Source of the DNA: Actinomycetes bacterium
Lineage (GTDB): Bacteria; Actinomycetota; Actinomycetes; Nanopelagicales; Nanopelagicaceae
NCBI GenBank assembly: GCA_025355805.1
Contig: JANXYY010000150.1
Coordinates: 1 to 36,172 of the forward strand
Reading direction: 5' to 3'
DNA: 36,172 nt
Shown here: piece after piece, positions 16,216 to 24,605 of the stretch
Numbering within the stretch: the stretch's first letter is position 1
Layout: each line of letters begins with the position of its first letter
Translations under genes and position numbers: made by a program
The notes under the pieces: generated by a model
Told to the model about the DNA's origin: nothing
Databases searched by the model: none
Seen by the model: only the letters and a program-made list of their open reading frames with translations

Positions 16216-18803
16216 TGAGCTGCTTCATCCCAGGATCGTCCAATCCCAATATTTACCGCCAGCGGCGCATCAAGCGGATACGCAGAACCCATCTGCGCCT
16301 CAACCAGAAGCCTCACCTGATCAAGTTCACCTGGGGCGACTTCCAATATGAGTTCGTCGTGAACTTGAAGAAGGATCCGCGACTTCAAATTATTGATGGT
16401 CAATTCGCGGTCGACTCTCAACATCGCAACCTTGATGATATCTGCAGCAGATCCTTGGATCGGCGAATTGAGCGCCATCCGTTCAGCCACTTCGCGACGT
16501 TGTCGATTGTCGCTGTTTAGATCAGGCAAATAGCGGCGGCGGCCAAGAAGAGATTCTGTGTAGCCCGTACGTCGAGCTTCTTCGACCACGCGTCGAAGAT
16601 ATTCACGCACTTTGCCAAAACGTTCAAAATATCGGTCCATCAATTCGCGAGCTGCAGCATCGCTAATGCCGAGTTGAGACGATAGCCCGTATGAAGATAA
16701 TCCATAGGCAAGGCCATATGACATGGCCTTGATCTGAGCCCGCAAATGCCCATCAACATCGGCAGGTGCAACGCTGAACACTTCGGCGGCAACCGTCGTA
16801 TGCAGATCTTCGCCACCGTGAAACGCATCGAGAAGCGCTTCGTCCTCTGACAGATGAGCCATGATGCGCATTTCAATTTGCGAATAATCGGCCGTGAGTA
16901 GCGTGGCATACCCGTCACCAACGACGAAGCATTCACGAATTCGCCTGCCTTCATCACTCCGCACCGGAATGTTCTGCAGATTCGGGTCAGTCGAAGAGAG
17001 TCGACCAGTGGCCGCGACTGTTTGCTGGAATGTCGTGTGGATACGACCATCCAGGGCTACAGCCCGTTGAAGCCCCTCGATGGTGGTTCGCAATTTGGTT
17101 ACGTCACGGAAGCGCAAGATCTGGGCCAGAACTGGGTGTTCTGTTTTTGCAAAAAGTTCGGTGAGCGCATCTGCATCGGTGGTGAATCCGCTTTTTATCT
17201 TTTTGGTCTTGGGCAGTTTCAGTTCATCGAATAGTACGGCTTGCAATTGTTTGGGTGACGCGAGATTAAAATCATGTCCGATTGCTTCGTGGGCGGCGCG
17301 TGTCGCGCTTGCGCCATCGCGTTCGAAACCCTTAACCAGGCTACTGAGCAGGCTCTCGTCGACCGCGATGCCATTTCGTTCAATCTTTGCTAGCAAGGAA
17401 GTTAACGGTAGTTCCACCTCCACGAGCAATCGATCTCCACCTTGCGCCGCCAATTGCTCCGTCAGTTTAATGTGCAATTCGTAAATCGCATTGGCGTTAT
17501 CGGTTAGCCCTGAAACGTCTTCGCCACTGGGCAACTCAAGCATGGTTTGCGCGGAGGATAAGTTCTCCTCGCTAGCAAGTTGATAGTCAAGATAGCGTTG
17601 AACCAGCTCTGCGAGAGAGTTACCGCGGATGCCGGGCGCAATTAGATATGCCGCAAGTGCAGTATCGCCTACGAGGCCGCCGATCTCATAGCCAAGCGAG
17701 CGCATCGCGCCCTTTGCATCGTGGGTGACTTTCTTAGAATTGACATCCTTCAACCAACTCGAGGCGCTCTCTACCGTCAACCAGCCCACTCCTTCAGGGC
17801 CACCTGATATTGCAATATTTCCGACGACATCAAGGGCGAAGGCAAGCGGACCAACATGCTGTGTGACCCAAACGGTTAGTTCTTCGATCTTCTCGACTTG
17901 TTGTTTTATGCGCTCGGTCACCACGACCCCGACCAATGGGGCAACTCGATTCTTAAGTGAGCGGAACTCAAGCGAGTCAAGGATCTTATTGACGCGAAGC
18001 GCATCCGCATCATGCCGAATCAATTCAGCAATCGTAACTTTAAGGGGCACTTCCACGTGTAGTTCAGTCAGTTCACGATTCAGCAGAACCTGCCCCAGAT
18101 TCTCGCGCAGAGAATCGCCCACTTTCCCTGTCAATTCAGGAGCCCTGGCCACTAATTCTTTTAGGGAGCCATACTCGGCGATCCACTTCTGCGCCGTTTT
18201 CTCTCCGACACCGGGAACTCCCGGCAAATTATCGCTTGGATCACCTCGAAGCGCCGCAAAGTCTGGGTACTGCGCCGGGGTCAATCCATACTTGTCTTCA
18301 ATGGCATCTGGCGTCATGCGCGCCAACTCGCTGACGCCTTTTTTTGGATAGAGAACAGTGGTCCCGTCATCAACCAACTGGAATGTATCTCGATCTCCCG
18401 TACAAATCAGAACCTCAAAGTCCGCTGATTTAGCACTCTTGGTTAGCGTGGCGATAATGTCATCGGCTTCGAATCCAAGGGCGTCGATGGAAACGATGTT
18501 TAACGCCGAAAGGACTTCTTTGATGATCTCAACTTGCCCCTTGAATTCCACCGGAGTGCTCGCACGGTTAGCCTTGTAGGCGCTGAATCGCTCGGTACGA
18601 AAGGTCTGCCGTGAGACATCGAATGCCACGGCAAGATGCGTTGGCTTTTCGTCGCGAACTAAGTTCAACAACATCGAGGTGAAGCCGTACACCGCATTTG
18701 TCGGTTGACCAGTCGAAGTGGAGAAGGTGGCAACAGGGAGGGCGTAAAAGGCTCGATAGGCAAGCGAATGGCCATCAAGAAGCAGGAGCCGGTTGCGTGT
18801 CAC
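16212..18803 (-). CDS. polA: DNA polymerase I
   Basis: About 863 residues. The N-terminal 5'-3' exonuclease spans about 1-290 (LLLLDGHSLAYRAF, GFEADDIIATL, GDPSDNLPGVPGVGEKTA). The 3'-5' exonuclease-like domain is degenerate, with ALDVVG where E. coli has FDTET, so the catalytic Glu is lost. The polymerase domain has motif A LLTADYSQIEMR, the O-helix QIKAMSYGLAYG with Tyr at the Taq F667 position, and motif C VHDELILEV near 814. It fills gaps after excision repair and removes Okazaki primers. The open frame extends 17 codons upstream, but I chose GTG at 18803 because the protein then starts MTRNRLLLLDG, in line with the family, and TAGGAT ends seven bases before it. Confidence 0.97.
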   Translation of the reverse strand: MTRNRLLLLDGHSLAYRAFYALPVATFSTSTGQPTNAVYGFTSMLLNLVRDEKPTHLAVAFDVSRQTFRTERFSAYKANRASTPVEFKGQVEIIKEVLSALNIVSIDALGFEADDIIATLTKSAKSADFEVLICTGDRDTFQLVDDGTTVLYPKKGVSELARMTPDAIEDKYGLTPAQYPDFAALRGDPSDNLPGVPGVGEKTAQKWIAEYGSLKELVARAPELTGKVGDSLRENLGQVLLNRELTELHVEVPLKVTIAELIRHDADALRVNKILDSLEFRSLKNRVAPLVGVVVTERIKQQVEKIEELTVWVTQHVGPLAFALDVVGNIAISGGPEGVGWLTVESASSWLKDVNSKKVTHDAKGAMRSLGYEIGGLVGDTALAAYLIAPGIRGNSLAELVQRYLDYQLASEENLSSAQTMLELPSGEDVSGLTDNANAIYELHIKLTEQLAAQGGDRLLVEVELPLTSLLAKIERNGIAVDESLLSSLVKGFERDGASATRAAHEAIGHDFNLASPKQLQAVLFDELKLPKTKKIKSGFTTDADALTELFAKTEHPVLAQILRFRDVTKLRTTIEGLQRAVALDGRIHTTFQQTVAATGRLSSTDPNLQNIPVRSDEGRRIRECFVVGDGYATLLTADYSQIEMRIMAHLSEDEALLDAFHGGEDLHTTVAAEVFSVAPADVDGHLRAQIKAMSYGLAYGLSSYGLSSQLGISDAAARELMDRYFERFGKVREYLRRVVEEARRTGYTESLLGRRRYLPDLNSDNRQRREVAERMALNSPIQGSAADIIKVAMLRVDRELTINNLKSRILLQVHDELILEVAPGELDQVRLLVEAQMGSAYPLDAPLAVNIGIGRSWDEAAH

Positions 18804-18810
18804 GACGAAG

Positions 18811-18816
18811 ATCCTA
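18811..18816 (-). promoter_or_regulatory. -10 hexamer for polA
   Basis: TAGGAT on the minus strand, then seven bases (CTTCGTC), then GTG at 18803. It overlaps by two bases the -10 of the divergent thioesterase gene; both read from the same CCTAGG palindrome. Confidence 0.55.
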
Positions 18817-18820
18817 GGCT
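18815..18820 (+). promoter_or_regulatory. -10 hexamer for the thioesterase gene
   Basis: TAGGCT, then six bases (TAATCC), then ATG at 18827. A TTGCGT 16 bases upstream (18793-18798) could be a weak -35; it lies inside the polA coding start. Confidence 0.55.
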
Positions 18821-18826
18821 TAATCC

Positions 18827-19273
18827 ATGACCGAGAACCACGGAACGGGAACAAGCAGTAATTTGAGTTCGGAATTTGTCGCAGCTATGGCCGGGATCGG
18901 TCCAGATCGGCTCGGCGAGAAACTAGGAATTAAATTGATCTCCGTCACGCCTGAGAAGATCGTGGCCACGATGCCAGTGGAGGGAAACACCCAGCCAATG
19001 GGTCTTCTCCATGGTGGCGCCTCACTAGTGCTCGCAGAATCCCTGGGCTCATATGGAGCGGCCTTACACGCAGGAGCTGGCAGGAGCGCCGTGGGCGTGG
19101 AAATCAACGCGACGCATCATCGTTCGACGCGAAGCGGAAATGTCACAGGTACTGCCATTCCATTGAGTTTAGGAAATACGGTCGCGACATTCGAGGTGGT
19201 GATCACTGATGAATCGGATCGACGAATTTGTACGGCCAGAGTCACCTGCCTGTTGAGAGAAATTAAAAAGTAA
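18827..19273 (+). CDS. PaaI-type hotdog-fold thioesterase
   Basis: A protein of 148 residues, the usual size for one hotdog domain. The signature region NTQPMGLLHGGASLVLAESLGSYGA near residues 55-78 contains the HGG and downstream acidic residue used for thioester hydrolysis. Later blocks GVEINATHHRSTRSGNVTGTA fit the core strands. It probably hydrolyses an acyl-CoA, perhaps an aryl-CoA; the substrate is unknown. ATG at 18827 is six bases after TAGGCT. The start codons of this gene and polA are only 23 bases apart, and its stop directly abuts the livF stop. Confidence 0.9.
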   Translation: MTENHGTGTSSNLSSEFVAAMAGIGPDRLGEKLGIKLISVTPEKIVATMPVEGNTQPMGLLHGGASLVLAESLGSYGAALHAGAGRSAVGVEINATHHRSTRSGNVTGTAIPLSLGNTVATFEVVITDESDRRICTARVTCLLREIKK

Positions 19274-19987
19274 TTATCCGCCGAGGTAGGCTTTGGCTAC
19301 TTCGTCGTTTCTCAATAATTCTTTGGCGTCACCACTCATCGTGATCAGACCTGACTCAAGAACGTAGGCACGATCGGCGACGTCAAGGGCGGCCAACGCA
19401 TTCTGTTCCACCAGCAGAATGGTGGTTCCCATTTCTCGAATCTTCGAGATCGTGTCAAAAATCAGTTCAACTAGAACTGGAGCCAATCCCATTGAAGGCT
19501 CGTCAAGCAGAAGAAGTTCGGGTCGTCCCATCATCGCGCGACCGACCGCCAGCATCTGCTGCTCGCCTCCGCTGAGGGTGCCCGCTCGTTGATAGAGCCG
19601 TTCTCGCAGGCGCGGAAAAAGCACGAGCACATTCTCTTGGTCCTCAGCGATGGCTGCTTTGTCATTGCGTAGAAAGGCGCCCAAATCGAGATTCTCAGCG
19701 ACGGTCATCCGCGGGAAGATTCGTCGGCCCTCGGGCGATTGGCAGATTCCCTTCGCGACAATTTCATGTCCCTCGCGACCTGAAATCTTCTCGCCCTTAA
19801 AGGTAATTTCACCTGCCTTGGGATGAAGCAATCCGGAGATTGTTCGGAGGGTGGTGGACTTTCCAGCTCCGTTCGAACCAATGAGCGTAACGATCTCGCC
19901 CTTAGCCACTGTGAGCGAAATCCCTTTGACCGCCAGGATTTTGCCATAAGCAACTTTGAGGTTGGACACCTCGAGCAAGGCGCTCAT
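19274..19987 (-). CDS. livF: Branched-chain amino acid ABC transporter ATP-binding protein LivF
   Basis: A 237-residue ABC ATPase with Walker A GSNGAGKST near residue 38, signature LSGGEQQMLAVGRAMMGRP near 138, Walker B LLLLDEPSMGLAP near 158 and the H-loop-like region ILLVEQNALAAL. The VEQN and the ending KAYLGG are typical of LivF. It pairs with LivG to drive uptake through LivHM. Its ATG overlaps the livG stop (ATGA), so the two are coupled. It is the last gene of the operon and meets the convergent thioesterase with no space for a terminator. Confidence 0.95.
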   Translation of the reverse strand: MSALLEVSNLKVAYGKILAVKGISLTVAKGEIVTLIGSNGAGKSTTLRTISGLLHPKAGEITFKGEKISGREGHEIVAKGICQSPEGRRIFPRMTVAENLDLGAFLRNDKAAIAEDQENVLVLFPRLRERLYQRAGTLSGGEQQMLAVGRAMMGRPELLLLDEPSMGLAPVLVELIFDTISKIREMGTTILLVEQNALAALDVADRAYVLESGLITMSGDAKELLRNDEVAKAYLGG

Positions 19988-20787
19988 TCCGCAGCTCCTT
20001 TGCCCGCAGCTTTGCCGAGATAGGCCTCGATCACTCGCGGATTTGCCTTAATTTCAGCTGGCGAACCTTCAGCAATTTTCTCGCCGCGATCTAGCACGGT
20101 TATCCGTTCCGAGACGCGCATCACGACACTCATATCGTGCTCGATAAGCAAGATTGCCACGTCCTGGGCATCCCGAACTCGATAAACAAAATCCACGAAC
20201 GTCGCTGACTCTTGCGGATTCATTCCCGCGGTGGGTTCATCCAAGAGCAAGATTTCCGGCTTCAGACCCAATGCTCGAGCGACTTCAAGACGACGTTGGT
20301 CGCCATATGAGAGGTTGCGTGCGTACTCACCCGCCCATTTTCCAATTCCGACAAAGTCGAGGAGTTCGCGTGCTCTCTCATGCGACTCACGCTCCTCTCG
20401 CTGCTGCCTGGGCGTGTGCAGAATCGTGGCAAGGATTCCGGCCTTCAAGTGCGAATGCATGGCGACCATGACGTTCTCCTCCGCCGTCATGAGGCCGAAG
20501 AGTCGAATATTCTGAAATGTTCGGGCAATGCCTAGTGAAGCAATTTTGTGTGGTACCAAATCGGTAATGTTCTTCTCACCGAACATGACTCGCCCTGACG
20601 TCGGCTTATATAAACCAGTCAAAACATTAAAGAAGGTGGTCTTACCCGCCCCGTTTGGGCCGATCAAGCTAACGACGGATTTTTTTGGAATCGTAAAGTC
20701 CACAGCGTTTACCGCCACGAGACCACCGAATTGCACGCTGATCGATTCAGCCGAAAGTGCCAGTTCGGTACTAGTCAGTGCCGTCAT
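19984..20787 (-). CDS. livG: Branched-chain amino acid ABC transporter ATP-binding protein LivG
   Basis: A 267-residue ABC ATPase with Walker A GPNGAGKTTFFN near residue 42, the LivG-specific insert TFQNIRLFGLMTAEENVMVA near 93, signature NLSYGDQRRLEVARAL, Walker B LLLDEPTAGMNP and LIEHDMSVVM. It ends EAYLGKAAGKGAAE. The gene lies two bases after livM and overlaps livF by four bases, so it is translated with both. With LivF it forms the nucleotide-binding heterodimer of the importer. Confidence 0.95.
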   Translation of the reverse strand: MTALTSTELALSAESISVQFGGLVAVNAVDFTIPKKSVVSLIGPNGAGKTTFFNVLTGLYKPTSGRVMFGEKNITDLVPHKIASLGIARTFQNIRLFGLMTAEENVMVAMHSHLKAGILATILHTPRQQREERESHERARELLDFVGIGKWAGEYARNLSYGDQRRLEVARALGLKPEILLLDEPTAGMNPQESATFVDFVYRVRDAQDVAILLIEHDMSVVMRVSERITVLDRGEKIAEGSPAEIKANPRVIEAYLGKAAGKGAAE

Positions 20788-20789
20788 GG

Positions 20790-21977
20790 TCAGGCGCCCG
20801 CCTTCATCGTCTCGTCATCATCGTGTTCGTGAAGCACCATCTTCAAACGGCTTTCGGGAAGTAGCCCTTCGCGTTTAAAGAGCATCATTAACACGAGAAC
20901 CAGGCCAAAAATCAAGAAATTATAAGAGGGAAAATTAATATTGGTGCCAAAGACATTATTGAATGCGTTGCCCCCCGCGGGAAGGCCCGTCGAATTTACC
21001 CAGGCGATAACCAAGGCTCCCACCATTACTCCCCAAACGTTACCCATCCCACCGAGAACCACCATCGCGAGCAAAATGATCGAGATAGAAAAATTGAAAC
21101 GATCGGCAAAGACGCCATTTACGTGCGTGGCAAAGGCAACACCACCAATGCCACCCGCCATCGCGCCAACCGCATAAGCTGACAGTTTAGTTCGCATCAG
21201 CGGGACGCCCATCATGCTCGCAGCCAACTCGTCCTCGCGAATCGCTAACCAGGCTCGCCCGAGTCGACCTCCTCGAAGTCGCAGTGAGATGAAGACCATG
21301 ATGGAAGTCAAAAATACAAAGATGATGTACTTCTGGCTTAAATCGAAAGGTCCCAACTGCTTACCTAGAAGATTGATGTTATCCAGTGGAGTTATGCCTT
21401 TGGTCCCATTGGAAAGATTAAATCCGCCGATGTTTTCACCGTTAACGAAAACTTGCGGAATGATTTCGCCGAAGCCGAGGGTGACCAGGGCCAGGTAGTC
21501 GCTTTTGAGTCGAAGAGTTGGCGCGCCGATAACGATCCCAAAGAAGGCACAGATTATCGCGGCCAGAATGAGCACTCCCCAGAACGAGATGTGAATTCCT
21601 CGACTTTGAACAACGGTAGTCCCGCCGAGGTGGATGTTGACTTGCTGGAAAAAGGCCGACATGAACCAGCCCGCCGAATAACCACCAATCGCCCAGAAAG
21701 CCACATAGCCAAGATCGAGCAAACCGGCATAACCCACCACGATATTGAGACCTAACGCGCAGATTACCCAGACCAGTGCCTCATTCAAGGAGGTAGCCGG
21801 AAGCCAAGTCCGGAAAAAGTCTTGCAGCCCAAATGGTAAGCGGCTTAGAACGAACCCATAGAGCACGTAAACGATTGCGGCGGCGATCACAAACCCCATG
21901 GCCCATTTTTTTTGCGAAAGTGCGTCGCCACCTTTTTTCTTACGGGTCGGCGTCCCGATCGTCATTTGATTTGCCAT
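20790..21977 (-). CDS. livM: Branched-chain amino acid ABC transporter permease LivM
   Basis: About 395 residues. A charged cytoplasmic N-terminus (GTPTRKKKGGD) is followed by about ten membrane helices and the conserved LivM blocks GLNIVVGYAGLLDLGYVAFWAIGGY, TLRLKSDYLALVTLGFGEI and RGGRLGRAWLAIREDELAA (the EAA-like coupling loop), then GGMGNVWGVMVGAL. The open frame extends further upstream into livH, but I chose ATG at 21977 because it lies just after the livH stop (TGA-CC-ATG) and is preceded by a Shine-Dalgarno-like AAGGTG. It forms the membrane channel with LivH. Confidence 0.93.
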   Translation of the reverse strand: MANQMTIGTPTRKKKGGDALSQKKWAMGFVIAAAIVYVLYGFVLSRLPFGLQDFFRTWLPATSLNEALVWVICALGLNIVVGYAGLLDLGYVAFWAIGGYSAGWFMSAFFQQVNIHLGGTTVVQSRGIHISFWGVLILAAIICAFFGIVIGAPTLRLKSDYLALVTLGFGEIIPQVFVNGENIGGFNLSNGTKGITPLDNINLLGKQLGPFDLSQKYIIFVFLTSIMVFISLRLRGGRLGRAWLAIREDELAASMMGVPLMRTKLSAYAVGAMAGGIGGVAFATHVNGVFADRFNFSISIILLAMVVLGGMGNVWGVMVGALVIAWVNSTGLPAGGNAFNNVFGTNINFPSYNFLIFGLVLVLMMLFKREGLLPESRLKMVLHEHDDDETMKAGA

Positions 21978-21979
21978 GG

Positions 21980-23044
21980 TCACACCTTCTCTATGACTTG
22001 CTTGCCTAGAATGCCCGCTGGCTTGAAGACCATGAGCATAATCAGAATTGAAAAAACCACGGTCTGAGACCACTGTTGCCCGAGTCCGATCGGCAACCCG
22101 TCATTCAAACCTTGAATGAGACCGATCAACACGGCGCCAAGTACCGCCCCGCTGAGGTTGCCGATACCACCAAGAACCGCGGACGTGAAGGCAATCAAGC
22201 CAAGTTGGTAACCCAAGTTGTAGCTCGTAGTGCCAATGGTTTCTACATATAGGAGTCCCGCCGCGCCAGCCAGAGCTCCGCCGATTGCGAAAGTGAACGA
22301 AATCGTCCGATTAACATCAATTCCCATCAAACGCGCGGCATCCTGATCTTGAGCGGTGGCTCGCATTGCTTTGCCTTGCCGAGTTTTCGAAACGATGAAT
22401 GTAAGCAGTAGCAACAGCGGAATCGTTACAGCAAAGAGAATCAAAGTGACGTAGTAGATCTTGACCCCCGAAATATCTATCGCGCCTCCGGGTAGCACAC
22501 TGTTCCAGTTCTTGGGACCGGATCCATTCCACGTCAAACCGACGAATTGCAAGATAAAGGACATTCCTACGGCCGTGATGAGTGGCGCAAGTTTGGGCGC
22601 TCGTCGGAGTCGCCGGTAGGCGAAACGTTCGATGGCTACGTTGATGCTTGCGGTGAAGGCCATCACCAAAAATAGACAGACCACGAAAATTAGCCAGGCC
22701 TTCGGAGATGACTTGGTTTGGCCGAACCAGACGGAAATGAAATAGGCCGAGAAGACTCCGCCAAGCATAAAGAGATCGCCGTGTGCGAAATTGATCAATT
22801 CGATAATGCCGTAAACGATTGTGTAACCGAGTGCGATCAGGGCGTAAAGGGCGCCGTTGCTCAAGCCACCGATTGCCGCCTGGAAAAACTGGGCGGGCGA
22901 TTTGATTAGGTTGGCGCCCAGCCAGATAGCGCCGAGAGTTGAGAACAGAACCGCCGCGATGCGCTCAGCGACTCGACGTCTGGCTTCACTGCGTGAAATC
23001 GAATGCACTTTGCCGCTTTTGGCGGTGCTGATCGCTGTGGCCAC
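21980..23044 (-). CDS. livH: Branched-chain amino acid ABC transporter permease LivH
   Basis: About 354 residues. After a basic N-terminus (SRSEARRRVAERIAA) and an extra membrane helix come the LivH core blocks GGLSNGALYALIALGYTIVYGIIELINFAHGDLFMLGG, RRLRRAPKLAPLITAVGMSFILQ and RQGKAMRATAQDQDAARLMGID (coupling loop), then GGIGNLSGAVLGAVLIGL. It is longer than the classical LivH of about 300. The open frame reaches back to a GTG at 23140, but that codon lies inside a 13-bp hairpin. I chose GTG at 23044, which has GGAAGG eight bases upstream. It partners LivM. Confidence 0.9.
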   Translation of the reverse strand: MATAISTAKSGKVHSISRSEARRRVAERIAAVLFSTLGAIWLGANLIKSPAQFFQAAIGGLSNGALYALIALGYTIVYGIIELINFAHGDLFMLGGVFSAYFISVWFGQTKSSPKAWLIFVVCLFLVMAFTASINVAIERFAYRRLRRAPKLAPLITAVGMSFILQFVGLTWNGSGPKNWNSVLPGGAIDISGVKIYYVTLILFAVTIPLLLLLTFIVSKTRQGKAMRATAQDQDAARLMGIDVNRTISFTFAIGGALAGAAGLLYVETIGTTSYNLGYQLGLIAFTSAVLGGIGNLSGAVLGAVLIGLIQGLNDGLPIGLGQQWSQTVVFSILIMLMVFKPAGILGKQVIEKV

Positions 23045-23107
23045 TCTCAGAGCCTTCCCTGAACGTTGGGCGAATACTAAGGCCTTGTTGCGAAGATACC
23101 CACTCAG

Positions 23108-23143
23108 GAGGTGGGGCGAGAACTCTCGTCCTCGCCCCACCTC
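23108..23143 (-). promoter_or_regulatory. Strong intercistronic hairpin between livJ and livH
   Basis: A perfect 13-bp stem (GAGGTGGGGCGAG, 23108-23120; CTCGCCCCACCTC, 23131-23143) with a ten-base loop, extendable by CTCA/TGAG outer pairs. In the operon direction no U-tract follows, so it is more likely an RNA-stability or partial-attenuation element than a full terminator. On the plus strand it is followed by TTTT, so it might stop antisense transcription. It lies about 30 bases after the livJ stop. Confidence 0.7.
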
Positions 23144-23172
23144 ATTGAGTTTTGACTACCTATACAGAGTGC

Positions 23173-24438
23173 TTACTTAACGGTCCATGCCTGAACGGTC
23201 GTCTCCGCATTGCCCTTTACAATTTCAACCGTAATGTCTTTAGCGTTGACATCACCAGTCTTCGGGTCAATGTTGAGCGCCTTTCCAAGGACCGAGTCGC
23301 TGGCTGGGATACTGATGCCGGCCCCGCCGAAGACTGCCGCGTTAACACTCTTGCGCGTGCCATCAGAGGCAGCGATCGCAGCCAAAATTACCTGGACTGC
23401 CGCAACTCCATATAGCGGATAGGAACCTACAGGATCGGATCCGTACGTGGTCTTGTAGTCAGCGAGCAATTTCGCCCCAGCGCCATCCTTAGGGAGCAAG
23501 TCCGCACTTAGTCCTGCGAAGGTTAAGTACATGCCCTGCGCCTCAGGAAGCTTGGTCAGATCCGGGTAGCCAGTGAAACCATCCGGCGCCATGAACTTAA
23601 CCTTTTCGTTGTCACCGATAACAGTGAATTTATCCTTGACCAACTGACCACCGTTATTGTCGAAGATCCCTCCGACGTAAATCATGTCTGGGTGCAGTCC
23701 TTTAATCTTGTTGAATAGTGAAGCGTAGTTCGGCTGCTTGGCATCCCAAGCTTCGCCATAGGCGCCACTTGAAAGAACCGTGAGCCCGAGTTTCTTCGCC
23801 TCGGTCGTAAACGCCTGAGCTACGCCTTGGCCATACGTCTGATTGTCGTTCAGAACGTAAACCCTCTTGGCCTTCAGGATCTCATTGGCAAACTGCGCCG
23901 CAGCTGAACCTTGGTAATCATCGGTTGTGCAAACCCGAGCGTAGTTACGAACCCCCTTGGGGTAGAACTTTTCCGGCTCACCTGGATTCCATGCTTTGGT
24001 TAAACCAGGGTTCGTGTTCGCGTGTGAAACCATAAGCATTGGACCATTTGGATCCTGGTTTAGCACCGGCACAATGATCTTGGCGCAACCTGAGTTGTAA
24101 GTTCCCATGACCGCAACTTCGTTGCGATTCGCTACGTGATCCACAGCATTTTTGGCACAAGTTGCGTCGTCCCAGGCGCCTTTGGCAGCGGTGGCGTCGT
24201 CATAAATCTTGAACGAAACCGTATATTTGCCAGCCTTGTAATTGACCTGCTTGAGATAAAGCTCGATCGCCTTATTCGTAGAATCGTTTGAATCCTTCGA
24301 GGAGCCCTGAAGCGGCAGGTCTGAGGAGATGACCAACGAGGAACTTCCTGAATTCGACGAAGACGAGGTTGACGAACAACCTGAAATCGCGAGACCTGCT
24401 GCCACAACGACAGCAAGAACGGTGAGCTTGCGTGACAT
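23173..24438 (-). CDS. livJ: Branched-chain amino acid ABC transporter substrate-binding lipoprotein
   Basis: The 421-residue protein has a lipoprotein signal peptide (MSRKLTVLAVVVAAGLAISGC, lipobox ISGC with Cys21) and a serine-rich linker. A type I periplasmic binding fold follows, with motifs ISSDLPLQGSSKDSN, VAVMGTYNSGCAKIIVPVLN, MLMVSHANTNPGLTK and VYVLNDNQTYGQGVAQAF. It is anchored outside the membrane, after processing by Lsp and by Lgt (encoded in this window), and delivers ligand to LivHM. Leucine, isoleucine and valine are likely; other amides cannot be excluded. ATG at 24438 has AGGAAGG six bases upstream. It is the first gene of the operon, downstream of pdtaR on the same strand. 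Confidence 0.93.
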   Translation of the reverse strand: MSRKLTVLAVVVAAGLAISGCSSTSSSSNSGSSSLVISSDLPLQGSSKDSNDSTNKAIELYLKQVNYKAGKYTVSFKIYDDATAAKGAWDDATCAKNAVDHVANRNEVAVMGTYNSGCAKIIVPVLNQDPNGPMLMVSHANTNPGLTKAWNPGEPEKFYPKGVRNYARVCTTDDYQGSAAAQFANEILKAKRVYVLNDNQTYGQGVAQAFTTEAKKLGLTVLSSGAYGEAWDAKQPNYASLFNKIKGLHPDMIYVGGIFDNNGGQLVKDKFTVIGDNEKVKFMAPDGFTGYPDLTKLPEAQGMYLTFAGLSADLLPKDGAGAKLLADYKTTYGSDPVGSYPLYGVAAVQVILAAIAASDGTRKSVNAAVFGGAGISIPASDSVLGKALNIDPKTGDVNAKDITVEIVKGNAETTVQAWTVK

Positions 24439-24605
24439 ATTTTCCCTTCCTGAGGTGACGATGGGGGGTAAATCCCCCCGAGGCCATTAGGTGACCAAAT
24501 TATCGCCATGACAAGCGCGAATACCTAGCGAATTTGATTGCGAACAGGTAACGGCTTGGCAACAAATAAGTCACACCCCCGGCGAATTGATGCTCTTCAG
24601 ACCGG
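24439..24605 (-). promoter_or_regulatory. livJ leader region with a G6/C6 hairpin
   Basis: This 167-base gap separates pdtaR from livJ. A 6-bp all-GC hairpin (GGGGGG 24463-24468, CCCCCC 24474-24479, loop of five) sits about 25 bases before the livJ ATG and leaves the Shine-Dalgarno free. No T-tract follows it. TAATTT just upstream of the leader is a possible -10, but I found no matching -35. No coding frame is supported. Confidence 0.45.

Noticed and set aside
17725-18351. Open frame of 208 codons on the plus strand opposite polA
   Set aside because: Serine/arginine-rich translation typical of a shadow frame; lies wholly within conserved polA.
18804-18854. A 17-codon upstream extension of polA
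   Set aside because: It would overlap the divergent thioesterase start and its own -10 box, and the added residues do not match the family; the GTG at 18803 fits better.
21978-22073. Longer livM starting at 22073
   Set aside because: It would overlap livH by about 90 bases; the ATG directly after the livH stop is the natural start.
23045-23140. Longer livH starting at GTG 23140
   Set aside because: That GTG is buried in a 13-bp hairpin and the added residues do not resemble LivH; a GTG at 23044 has a good Shine-Dalgarno.
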